DNA of 12,168 nt from Propionibacteriales bacterium (GTDB lineage: Bacteria; Actinomycetota; Actinomycetes; Propionibacteriales; Propionibacteriaceae): NCBI GenBank assembly GCA_030453285.1, contig JAKDKP010000014.1, forward strand, positions 1-12,168. The letters run 5' to 3'. The notes beneath the pieces are model-generated. The model searched no databases. It had not been told where the DNA came from and saw nothing but the letters and a program-made list of their open reading frames with translations. A program made the position numbers and the translations under genes. Below, piece after piece: positions 6,080 to 12,168 of the stretch. How positions within the stretch are numbered: the stretch's first letter is position 1; each line of letters opens with the position of its first letter.

Positions 6080-7360
6080 ATGACCGAGTCGTACGACGTG
6101 GTCGTGGTCGGTGGCACGCTGGCCGGGATGGCGGCCGCCGCCCGACTGGCCAAGAACCGCCACACCGTGCTGCTGGTGAATCCCGGCCGACACCTCGGCG
6201 GACGCCTGTCCCCGTACGAGCTGATCAGTGACGATTCCGACGTCGTCACGGTGGATGCGATGCCGGGCATGATCACCTTCCCCGCACCGTGGCGTGACCT
6301 GTTCCGCAAGAGTGGTCGCGCCTTTGCCGACGAGACGTCGCGGGCCGGGGTGTCCCTGGTCCCGGCTCCGGCGGCCCGGCATGTGTTCGACGACGACAGC
6401 GAGTTGGTGATGCCGACCGACCGTGGGGTGCAACACACCGTGCTCTCGCGTGCGTACGGGGTGGCTGCGGCCGATCGGTGGCGCGATCTGGTGGATCACC
6501 TTGATGATCAGTGGCAGACCCTGCGCCCGTTGGGGCGGGAGGCCGAGCTGGCCGGACGTCAGCAGTTTGAGGCTGCCAGGCGCGAGCTCGACCCGAAACG
6601 GACCGTTGCCGACCTGGCCGCGAGCATCGACGAACCGCACCTGGCGGCCATGATCAACAACAGTGCCTGGCTGCTGGGATCCGATCCGCGACACGCTCCC
6701 GGCTGGTGCGCAGTGCACCTGTCGGCCGAACGCCGTTTCGGGCGGTGGATGATGGCCGATGCCGAACGCCCCGTACGGACCTCGACGCTGATCGATCTGT
6801 TGGCCGAGCGGCTGGGGCAACGGCGTGTGCAGGTCCTCCCCGACACTGATGTGTCCAAGATCAACATCGTCGATGGCAGGATCGCCGGTGTGGTGGCTGG
6901 AGCGGCCGAGATCGCCACCCCGGCGGTGGTCTGGGCCTCCGAACCGCGGGGCGCGTACGACCTGCTCGGCCGTGGTGGTGGAGCCGAGCGACGTGCCCTG
7001 GGGCGGACCCGCCCGGCCGTGGCTCCGGCGGTGTCGCACCGGCTCATCGCCAAGAGCATCGAGGAAGCGACCGAGACCGTACGCCACACTGCCGGCGGAC
7101 CGATCATCACCTGGACCCGACCATTGCCCGACGGGCGGACTCTCGAAAGCATCCACGACTGGCCGGCCGGTGCCCCGGACCCGGCCGCCGGCATTGCCTG
7201 GCGTGGCGCCCGGACCACCCTGCGCCGGCCACCGATCCGCAGCTCCGTCGACGGAATGTATCTGGCCGGCCCGTGGTCACGCGGGGGCGCGGACCTCTCC
7301 CACACAGTCCTGTCCGGGGCCCTGGCCTCGTACGCAGTCCATGATCAACTGGCCGACTGA
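6080..7360 (+). CDS. FAD-dependent oxidoreductase, phytoene desaturase/amine oxidase-like
   Basis: A 426-aa flavoprotein of the NAD(P)/FAD Rossmann superfamily. The N-terminus has the beta-alpha-beta dinucleotide fold YDVVVVGGTLAGMAAAARLA (5-24), then HLGGR (38-42), the GGR motif of amine oxidase/CrtI-type enzymes. The C-terminal GMYLAGPWSRGGADL followed by LSGALAS resembles the CrtI segment that closes over FAD. In GxGxxG terms, positions 11, 13 and 16 are G, T and G, so the middle glycine is missing. A GGGAGGAG ribosome site precedes the ATG at 6080. It lies 43 nt after DUF4126, probably in one operon, and converges on the SH3b gene with a 23-nt gap. No carotenoid genes are nearby, so carotenoid desaturation is not supported; the substrate is unknown. 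Confidence 0.83.
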   Translation: MTESYDVVVVGGTLAGMAAAARLAKNRHTVLLVNPGRHLGGRLSPYELISDDSDVVTVDAMPGMITFPAPWRDLFRKSGRAFADETSRAGVSLVPAPAARHVFDDDSELVMPTDRGVQHTVLSRAYGVAAADRWRDLVDHLDDQWQTLRPLGREAELAGRQQFEAARRELDPKRTVADLAASIDEPHLAAMINNSAWLLGSDPRHAPGWCAVHLSAERRFGRWMMADAERPVRTSTLIDLLAERLGQRRVQVLPDTDVSKINIVDGRIAGVVAGAAEIATPAVVWASEPRGAYDLLGRGGGAERRALGRTRPAVAPAVSHRLIAKSIEEATETVRHTAGGPIITWTRPLPDGRTLESIHDWPAGAPDPAAGIAWRGARTTLRRPPIRSSVDGMYLAGPWSRGGADLSHTVLSGALASYAVHDQLAD

Positions 7361-7363
7361 GCG

Positions 7364-7388
7364 GCTGACGGAGTGATCCGGGGTCAGC
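7364..7388. terminator. Possible bidirectional terminator between convergent genes
   Basis: GCTGAC (7364-7369) pairs with GTCAGC (7383-7388), with an inner CGGA/TCCG pairing. It sits in the 23-bp gap between the oxidoreductase and SH3b stop codons and runs into the SH3b stop. The stem is short and has no U tract, so this is a weak call. Confidence 0.3.
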
Positions 7389-7734
7389 AGGGCCCCAACT
7401 CGAAGTCATCAGGCACGTCGACGAATCGGCCACTCACGTAGTACGGGACTTCCGAATAGGCAGGGATTCCGTACCAGGTGGTGTTGCCGCCGACCGAGGC
7501 TCCCTTGGTCTTGCAGATCGCCTTGAACTTTTCGCCGTAGTTCATGGTGCCGACCACGGGGCGTTCCAGGTTGGGCGTTGATCGAATGTTGGCGCCGAGG
7601 TTGCCCGTGACGGTGCCACCCATCCAGTGCATGTCGTCGATGTCGTCGTCGGCCTGAGCCGCTCCGGGCAACAGGGCCAGGGCAACGGCTGCCCCGGCAA
7701 GGGTGGCGGCGGTGATGCGCTTGATGTTGAACAT
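7384..7734 (-). CDS. Small secreted SH3b-like protein (paralog 1)
   Basis: A 116-aa protein with a Sec signal peptide: MFNIKR, a hydrophobic core (8-22), then AQA before DD, with cleavage expected after A28. The mature part has ANIRSTPNLERPVVGTM (48-64), the N-x-R-x-x-P pattern of bacterial SH3 (SH3b) domains, then WYGIP (87-91) and YYVSGRFVDVPDDFEL. C74 and the terminal C116 are probably a disulfide outside the cell. SH3b domains often bind peptidoglycan or act as adaptors; the ligand is unknown here. GGAGG lies 9 nt before the ATG. It is clearly paralogous to the protein at 8661-9002, with the same signal-peptide style, cysteines and C-terminal VPDDFEL, and the two share an upstream element. 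Confidence 0.85.
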   Translation of the reverse strand: MFNIKRITAATLAGAAVALALLPGAAQADDDIDDMHWMGGTVTGNLGANIRSTPNLERPVVGTMNYGEKFKAICKTKGASVGGNTTWYGIPAYSEVPYYVSGRFVDVPDDFELGPC

Positions 7735-7769
7735 GATCTTGGGCCTCCCACGGGTGAAATTGCTGGCTG

Positions 7770-7789
7770 CTCGTACACAGTTCTTGATG
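7770..7789 (-). promoter_or_regulatory. Shared upstream element, copy 1 (SH3b paralog 1)
   Basis: On the plus strand CTCGTACACA-N3-CTTGATG, 35 nt before the SH3b ATG at 7734. The same 20-bp element, with only the middle three bases different, lies 37 nt before paralog 2. Minus-strand reading is CATCAAG-N3-TGTGTACGAG. It could be the promoter core or an activator site; it does not match a sigma factor consensus I know. Confidence 0.5.
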
Positions 7790-7887
7790 TGCAGGTCACA
7801 CCGAAAGTTGGCTCAAGGATCCGCCTTCCCTCAGCATTCCCGCTCTGACGGTCGTACCCAGCCATCCCAGCTCAAGCCCGTCCATGA

Positions 7888-8451
7888 TCAACTGACCGAG
7901 TCCTGGCCCGGGGGAGCCGGCGGCGTCACAGCCAGGGCCGACCGGATCCGACGTACGCTCTCGGCGAGCGGGGTCGTCCCGCTGTCGAGCGCGAGGTCGA
8001 CCGGAAACAGTGGACTCTCCTCGGCCCACTGCTCGTGGACTCCGCGCAGGAAATCGGCATCGCGCGAGATCCCTCGGGTCGGGTCGGCCAGCGCCCGTTC
8101 GAGTGCGACCTCGAACCGACAACTGACCGCCACGGTGAGGACGGGCGTTCCCACGGGTACGTGTCCGAGCACGAGTTGGAGTTCTGCTCGGTTGCTCACC
8201 GATTCCGCGATCACCACGTCCATGTCGGCCAGGAGCCACTGACCCGTGACCGAGGCGAAGATCCGGTGCGCCACCGTCCAGTCCGGCAGCGTCGGCCGCG
8301 CCATGTCGGCGAGGGCATCGAGCTCGACCAGGGCCACCTGCTGACCGGAGACGCGCAGGTCATCGGCAAGCCGACGAGACACCGCGCTCTTGCCTGCGGC
8401 GATCGGGCCGGCGATGAGGACCAGTGAAGGTGGCTCGCTGTCCGGCACCAT
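7888..8451 (-). CDS. P-loop kinase-like NTPase (AAA_33 type)
   Basis: A 187-aa nucleotide-binding protein. The Walker A motif is GPIAAGKS (15-22) after a short beta strand SLVLIAG. An acidic VELD (42-45) follows the first helix and strand, and DVVIAESVSNRAEL (78-91) is a likely second strand with a substrate loop. CRFEVALERALADPTRG (111-127), with several arginines, resembles the lid of small-molecule kinases such as gluconate or shikimate kinase and zeta-toxin/chloramphenicol phosphotransferase relatives. The substrate cannot be told. AGAGGA precedes the ATG at 8451 by 7 nt. The gene lies between the two SH3b paralogs on the same strand, but is cytosolic and has its own upstream gap of 209 bp, so operon membership is uncertain. 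A zeta-like toxin is possible but no antitoxin gene is adjacent. Confidence 0.82.
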   Translation of the reverse strand: MVPDSEPPSLVLIAGPIAAGKSAVSRRLADDLRVSGQQVALVELDALADMARPTLPDWTVAHRIFASVTGQWLLADMDVVIAESVSNRAELQLVLGHVPVGTPVLTVAVSCRFEVALERALADPTRGISRDADFLRGVHEQWAEESPLFPVDLALDSGTTPLAESVRRIRSALAVTPPAPPGQDSVS

Positions 8452-8612
8452 CGGATGGTCCTCTCACAGTTCGGTCGGGGTTCTGGTCTCCGCGTCGGGA
8501 GGTGGACGGCAGTCTCCTTCTGCACACTACGGTGGTGGCACGCGACCCAGCCGGCGTCCACCCACGGCGAGCGGGGCGGCGGGCCCGAAGCGGATGCAGA
8601 CGGGGGCACAGA

Positions 8613-8645
8613 CGAACGCCCGCACCGTGCGGGTGCGGGCGTTCG
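8613..8645 (-). terminator. Intrinsic terminator-like hairpin after SH3b paralog 2
   Basis: A perfect 14-bp stem (8613-8626 with 8632-8645) closes a 5-nt loop, starting 15 bp past the SH3b stop. No U tract follows, as is usual for high-GC actinobacterial terminators. It separates the SH3b gene from the kinase gene downstream. Confidence 0.7.
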
Positions 8646-8660
8646 AGTGAGGTGGCGTGA

Positions 8661-9002
8661 TCAGCAGTTCGGGAGTTCGAAGTCGTCGGGCACCTGGACG
8701 AAGGCGCCGCTCACGTACAGCGGCTGCTCGCTGCTGGACGGGAGGGCGTACCAGACGTCGGTGTCGCCCACCGGCTCTCCCGTGGTCTTGCAGGTGGTCT
8801 GGAATTCCGCACCGCGGTTCAGGGTGCTGGCCGCCGTACCTTCGGTGCTGGGCGTGGTACGGACGTTGACGCCACCGGTACCGGTGACCGTGCCTCCCAT
8901 GGTGAACGTGTCGTCAGCCTGGGCCACTGCGGGCAGCAGGGTGAGGGCCAGGGCCGCACCCGCGACCGTGGTCGCGGTGGCCGTGCGCTTGACGGTGAAC
9001 AT
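8661..9002 (-). CDS. Small secreted SH3b-like protein (paralog 2)
   Basis: A 113-aa protein beginning MFTVKRTATAT, with a hydrophobic signal core and AQA at 27-29, cleaved before DDTF. The mature part has MGGTVTG (35-41), VNVRTTPSTEGT (45-56, SH3b pattern), CKTTG (71-75), WYALP (84-88) and PLYVSGAFVQVPDDFELPNC. C71 and the terminal C113 correspond to the pair in paralog 1; aligned by eye, the two proteins are about half identical. Two adjacent ATGs occur (9005 and 9002); AGGAGG lies 6 or 9 nt before them. I chose 9002 because it matches the start and 9-nt spacing of paralog 1. A secreted or cell-wall-associated role is inferred. It is divergent from the HelD gene across about 215 bp. Confidence 0.85.
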   Translation of the reverse strand: MFTVKRTATATTVAGAALALTLLPAVAQADDTFTMGGTVTGTGGVNVRTTPSTEGTAASTLNRGAEFQTTCKTTGEPVGDTDVWYALPSSSEQPLYVSGAFVQVPDDFELPNC

Positions 9003-9039
9003 CATCGTGATCCTCCTGTGGTGGATGAAGCTGTTGTTC

Positions 9040-9059
9040 CTCGTACACAAGACTTGATG
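9040..9059 (-). promoter_or_regulatory. Shared upstream element, copy 2 (SH3b paralog 2)
   Basis: Second copy of CTCGTACACA-N3-CTTGATG (plus-strand reading), 17 of 20 bases identical to the copy at 7770-7789. It lies 37 nt before the preferred start of SH3b paralog 2. Similar placement in both copies suggests a shared promoter or regulator site kept after duplication. Confidence 0.5.
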
Positions 9060-9184
9060 AACGGTGCTGGCCGGAGGTTGCATCGCATCTGGAGATTCCT
9101 CGGCGTCGACCGGCGAATCGGTACGCGTGGGTCCCGTCCTTCTGGTCGACAGGAGAGCAGGTCCCCAACACGGTCCGGGCCGGG

Positions 9185-9190
9185 TAGAGT
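9185..9190 (+). promoter_or_regulatory. Possible -10 element of the HelD gene
   Basis: TAGAGT fits TAnnnT and lies 28 nt before the TTG start, with GAGAGG (9205-9210) as ribosome site between them. No convincing -35 hexamer is visible. No palindromic rifamycin-associated element of the kind reported upstream of helR genes was found. Confidence 0.3.
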
Positions 9191-9218
9191 AGAGCGTCCG
9201 TTCTGAGAGGATTCGCTG

Positions 9219-10265
9219 TTGAGCAACTCCCCTGACCAGGCTGAGGCCCCGTCACCTGCCGGTGCAGCGATGCCCACCCCCGACACCGACACCGTGCCCG
9301 ACACCGGCGACTCGACGACTGCGCAGGAGGTGGCGGTCGAGCAGGCGCACGTCGACAAGGTGTACGACAGGCTGGGGCATCTCACCACGGCAGCGCGCAA
9401 TGTCGCCAAGGACGGCACCTCGCTCTTCCAGTCCGATCGGGCCAACTTCGTCCGCGAGGAAGACGGCACCGGCCTGTTCGAGCGGGACGTGTTCGCCTTC
9501 CAGTCCGCCAAGCGTCTCGCCTCGCTGGACGCCGAACACGAGGGCCTGGTGTTCGGCCGGCTCGATCGCGCCGACGGCGAGGTCCGCTATGTCGGCCGCC
9601 TCGGCGTACGCGATGACGAGTACGAGCCGCTGGTTGTCGACTGGCGGGCCCGCGCGGCCGAACCGTTCTATCGAGCCACCCCCAGTGACCCGATGGAGGT
9701 CGTACGGCGTCGCGTGCTGCGCTGCCGCGGGGAACAGGTGATTGGCATCGAGGACGACCTGTTGGACGGCGAGAACGCCGATCCGTCACTGGTCGTCATC
9801 GGCGAGGGGGCCCTGATGGCGGCCCTGTCGCGCTCCCGCGGTCCGCGGATGAAGGACATTGTCGCCACCATCCAGACCGAACAGGACGAGGCGATCCGGG
9901 CCCCGTACCAAGGATTCACCATGATTGCCGGCGGCCCGGGCACCGGCAAGACGGTGGTGGCGTTGCACCGCGCGGCCTACCTGCTCTATTCGCATCGCCG
10001 CCGGTTCGAGAACGGCGGGGTGCTCGTGGTGGGGCCGAGCGAGGTCTTCATGAACTACATCGAGCGGGTGCTCCCCTCACTCGGCGAGGATTCGGTGACC
10101 CTGCGGGCCATCGGCCAGGTGGCCACCGACGTGTTGCGACGCCCCAGTGGTCGCCTCGACCCTCCGCAGTCGGCCGCCATCAAGGGCAGCCTGCGGATGC
10201 GCCGGGTGCTGCGCCGGTTGGTGGACGACCCGAGCGTGTCCACACCCATGATCAACTCCGCGTGA
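9219..10265 (+). CDS. HelD-type ATPase, N-terminal fragment (before frameshift)
   Basis: 348 codons from a TTG start with GAGAGG 8 nt upstream. Residues 1-35 are a Pro/Asp/Thr-rich, probably disordered acidic tail; 36-110 look helical (EQAHVDKVYDRL onward), the place of the HelD N-terminal arm that reaches into RNA polymerase. VGRLGV and VDWRARAAEPFYRATP (140-155) are the conserved 1A-entry segment, and GGPGTGKT (238-245) is Walker A after the Q-type EQDEAIRAPYQG. The last residues (INSA) are out of frame. Translated alone it has ATP-binding residues but lacks the Walker B half and would not be an active motor. Confidence 0.75.
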   Translation: MSNSPDQAEAPSPAGAAMPTPDTDTVPDTGDSTTAQEVAVEQAHVDKVYDRLGHLTTAARNVAKDGTSLFQSDRANFVREEDGTGLFERDVFAFQSAKRLASLDAEHEGLVFGRLDRADGEVRYVGRLGVRDDEYEPLVVDWRARAAEPFYRATPSDPMEVVRRRVLRCRGEQVIGIEDDLLDGENADPSLVVIGEGALMAALSRSRGPRMKDIVATIQTEQDEAIRAPYQGFTMIAGGPGTGKTVVALHRAAYLLYSHRRRFENGGVLVVGPSEVFMNYIERVLPSLGEDSVTLRAIGQVATDVLRRPSGRLDPPQSAAIKGSLRMRRVLRRLVDDPSVSTPMINSA

Positions 10266-11509
10266 TGGTGAAGGGCGACGCGCTCACCGCAACCGTCGAC
10301 GAATTGCAGCGGATCCGGGCCGACGTTCTGCGGCATCACAAGTTCAACGCCGGCCGCCCCGCCGCAACCAAGGCCGTGCTCGGACTGCTTCGCCGCCGGT
10401 GGAACGGGCTCGATCCGGCCCATGCGACCGATGATGAGACCGATGATGAGGTCTTTGCCGAGTTGGTCACCGCCTCGGCGACCTGGCAGATGTTCTGGCA
10501 CGCCTGGTGGCCGGCGATGACTGCTGCCGGAGTGCTGGCCCACTTGGCAGATCCGATCGTGGCAGCCCGGGTCGCCGGAAACGACCTGTCGGCGCGCGAA
10601 CTGTCCGCCCTCACCGCCAACATCGACCCTGGCGACTGGACCGTCGCCGACACCGCCCTGCTCGACGAGTTGGTGGCGATCCTCGGGCCACCGCCGCCGG
10701 CCGACGATCAACCCGAGACCTCCCTGTTCCTCGAGGAGGGCGCCTCGGTCGACGAGGTGGTGACCACGGCGGACCGGCTGAGTCGCCAGGTCGAGACCGA
10801 TCCCTTTGCCGAGCCGCATGCCACGTACAACCATGTGCTGGTGGACGAAGCGCAGGACATCACCCCGATGCAATGGCGGATGCTGCGACGCCGCGGATCC
10901 CATGCCAGTTGGACGATCGTCGGCGATCCGGCACAGAGCTCCTGGCCCGATCCCGATGAAACCCGACGGGCGGTGAAGGAGCTGATCGGCAACGCCCCGC
11001 AGCGTCAGTTCCGGATGTCGACGAACTATCGCAGCCCGGCCGAGGTGTACGACCTGGCGGGCCGGGTGGTGTTGGCCGACCACCCCGACGCCGACCTGCC
11101 GAAGGCGGTCCGTTCGACCGGGGTCGATCCGGATCTGCGGACCGAGGCCGACCTGGGCACCGGTGCCGTCCGAGCCGCTGTTGATCTTGCCGGACTGGTC
11201 GAGGGGTCGATCGGCGTGATCGCCCCGGAGTCGGTGATCAACTCGATCCGGGAGACGTTGGCGAACGCCCCGGGACTGGCCGAGGCCGGCGATCGGGTCG
11301 TCGTGGTGACGCCGCTGGCCTCGAAGGGGCTCGAGTATGACGGCGTGGTGGTGGTCTCCCCCGACGACATCGTCGCCGAGAGCCCCGGTGGGGTCCGCGT
11401 GCTCTATGTGGCGTTGACCAGGCCGACGCAGCGGTTGATCACGATCGACCGGGCTGGCGGCGGAGATTGGCAAAAATCTCTCGCGTCGCCTTTGACCGAT
11501 TCTGCGTGA
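10262..11509 (+). CDS. HelD-type ATPase, C-terminal fragment (after frameshift)
   Basis: 415 codons if begun at the GTG at 10262, whose first bases overlap the stop of the first fragment (GTGA); an ATG at 10265 is an alternative. No Shine-Dalgarno is seen, so separate translation would depend on re-initiation. Motifs in order: LVDEAQD (193-199, Walker B), IVGDPAQS (219-226), FRMSTNYRSP (250-259), VVTPLASKGLEYDGVVVV (348-365) and YVALTRPTQRL (382-392), which are the SF1 motifs II, III, IV, V and VI. The final 71 nt lie on the opposite strand of the metF 3' end. Confidence 0.75.
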   Translation: MMVKGDALTATVDELQRIRADVLRHHKFNAGRPAATKAVLGLLRRRWNGLDPAHATDDETDDEVFAELVTASATWQMFWHAWWPAMTAAGVLAHLADPIVAARVAGNDLSARELSALTANIDPGDWTVADTALLDELVAILGPPPPADDQPETSLFLEEGASVDEVVTTADRLSRQVETDPFAEPHATYNHVLVDEAQDITPMQWRMLRRRGSHASWTIVGDPAQSSWPDPDETRRAVKELIGNAPQRQFRMSTNYRSPAEVYDLAGRVVLADHPDADLPKAVRSTGVDPDLRTEADLGTGAVRAAVDLAGLVEGSIGVIAPESVINSIRETLANAPGLAEAGDRVVVVTPLASKGLEYDGVVVVSPDDIVAESPGGVRVLYVALTRPTQRLITIDRAGGGDWQKSLASPLTDSA

Positions 11510-12168
11510 AGAAGTGCAGGCCCGGGGCGCCGCCGGCCAACAGCGTCTGACAGATCTCGGTGGCGATGGCGATCCCTTCGGCCCGTACGGCGTCGGGCGC
11601 CACCCGGTGCAGACGGTCGACCACCGACGACGGCAGATCCTGCCCCGACAGCTCGGCAAAGATGTCGATCTGACGCAGGGTGGTGACCGGCATCAGGCCG
11701 GGAATGATCGGCAGATCGCAGCCACGGGATCGGACGCGATCGACCAGGTCGAAGTAGTTCTGCGGTTCGAAGAAGAGCTGGGTGATCGCGTAGTCCGCAC
11801 CGGCCTCGGCCTTGGCGACCAACAGATCGGCATCAAGATCAGGATCCTTCCGCTCGGGATGCACGTCGGGGAAGGCCGCGACGCCGACACAGAAGTTGCC
11901 CAGTTCCTTGATCAACGCCACGAGTTCGGTGGCATTCGCCAGCCCCTCGGGGTGCGGCTCCCACGGCACCGTCGGTCCCCCGGGCATGTCCCCCCGGATC
12001 GCCAGCATCTGGTTCACGCCGGCGGCGGCGTAGTGGCCGACGACATGCCGCAGTTGCTCGACCGACTGGCTGGCGCAGGTGAGGTGGGCCACCGTCCGCA
12101 GGGTCGTGTCCCGAGCGATCTCGGCGGTGGCCGCGATGGTGCGTTCGCGGGTCGAACCGCTGGCCCCG
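11439..12168 (-). CDS. metF: 5,10-methylenetetrahydrofolate reductase (5' end beyond window)
   Basis: Flavoenzyme that reduces 5,10-methylene-THF to 5-methyl-THF for methionine synthesis. The visible 243 codons begin inside the gene with GSTRERTIAATAEIA, then TVAHLTCA; the N-terminus with the catalytic Glu (E28 in E. coli) lies off the right edge. LAIRGDMPGG holds the Asp matching E. coli D120, and YAITQLFFEPQNYFDLVDR holds the Gln matching Q183. GLMPVTTLRQI and the C-terminal GLHFFTQNRSKATREIFANL are typical. An internal GTG at 12092 is not the start, because conserved family sequence continues upstream. The 3' end overlaps the end of the HelD gene by 71 bp in the convergent orientation. Confidence 0.95.
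   Translation of the reverse strand, partial: GASGSTRERTIAATAEIARDTTLRTVAHLTCASQSVEQLRHVVGHYAAAGVNQMLAIRGDMPGGPTVPWEPHPEGLANATELVALIKELGNFCVGVAAFPDVHPERKDPDLDADLLVAKAEAGADYAITQLFFEPQNYFDLVDRVRSRGCDLPIIPGLMPVTTLRQIDIFAELSGQDLPSSVVDRLHRVAPDAVRAEGIAIATEICQTLLAGGAPGLHFFTQNRSKATREIFANLRRQPGRS

Larger units (their letters stand above)
9219..11509 (+). pseudogene. helD: HelD/HelR-type RNA-polymerase-associated ATPase, frameshifted
   Basis: A superfamily 1 helicase-like ATPase (COG3973 type) that in related actinomycetes releases stalled RNA polymerase and can add rifamycin tolerance. The two open frames at 9219-10265 and 10262-11509 form one protein: frame 1 reaches VSTP and the other frame continues HDQLRVMVKGD. 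Restoring one C in the CCC run at 10245-10247 would give an uninterrupted product of 763 aa, a normal family length. All helicase motifs are present and no other stop or gap was seen, so the lesion is either a sequencing error or very recent. The HelD/HelR family is confident; HelR versus mycobacterial HelD class is not. Confidence 0.82.

Noticed and set aside
5855..7156. 433-codon minus-strand open frame
   Set aside because: Antisense shadow of the DUF4126 and oxidoreductase genes, with typical high-GC His/Gly/Arg-rich translation.
7735..7887. Small gene in the gap between SH3b paralog 1 and the kinase
   Set aside because: Open frames here are short or are extensions of other frames without ribosome sites; only the shared upstream element is supported.
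9060..9218. Rifamycin-associated palindrome upstream of the HelD gene
   Set aside because: I searched the gap for a long inverted repeat of the reported kind and found none.
10236..10265. Programmed -1 ribosomal frameshift in HelD
   Set aside because: No XXXYYYZ slippery heptamer is present at the junction and HelD families are not known to use frameshifting; a one-base deletion explains it better.
10055..11659. 534-codon minus-strand open frame
   Set aside because: It runs antisense to the HelD C-terminal half and partly overlaps metF in another frame; its product is low-complexity and lacks family motifs.

Overview
This is 12.2 kb of GC-rich DNA (roughly two-thirds G+C by eye) from an actinomycete. 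The evidence is an actinobacterial-type LexA box, DUF6504 and SAV_6107-type HEPN proteins (both actinobacterial families), a mycobacterial-type adenosine kinase, TAnnnT -10 elements placed for leaderless mRNAs, and hairpins without U tracts at gene ends. Propionibacteriaceae or a related family is a guess from overall style. No mobile element, CRISPR array, tRNA or rRNA was seen.

Left part (1-3437, minus strand): a DNA-damage-inducible operon. A promoter (3407-3437) abuts a perfect 18-bp palindrome that matches the actinobacterial LexA operator (3381-3398). A leader of about 280 nt follows, with four inverted repeats. Then come three overlapping genes: DUF6504 (with an in-frame pentapeptide-repeat insert), a SAV_6107-type HEPN protein, and a DnaE2-type replicative-fold polymerase that runs off the window edge. 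The polymerase keeps its catalytic aspartates but has lost PHP metal ligands.

Middle (3472-7360): adoK (adenosine kinase) and an LCM/TcmP-type methyltransferase read leftward. A DUF4126 membrane protein and an FAD-dependent oxidoreductase read rightward. The two outward promoters at 5314-5420 both look leaderless, each with its -10 element exactly 7 nt before an ATG.

Right part (7384-12168): two paralogous small secreted SH3b-like proteins, each with two cysteines, flank a P-loop kinase. All three read leftward. The two SH3b genes share a duplicated 20-bp upstream element. Next is a rightward HelD/HelR-type RNA-polymerase-associated ATPase gene broken in the middle by what looks like loss of one C in a C run. 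Finally metF, leftward and cut by the window edge, overlaps the 3' end of the HelD gene tail to tail by 71 bp.

Functional links are mostly inference. The SOS operon is a damage-tolerance cassette. AdoK would recycle the adenosine released after methyltransferase reactions, and MetF feeds methionine/SAM synthesis, but nothing shows these are co-regulated. The best candidates for something undescribed are the structured leader and the HEPN/DUF6504 partners of the SOS operon, and the duplicated SH3b pair with its shared promoter-proximal element.
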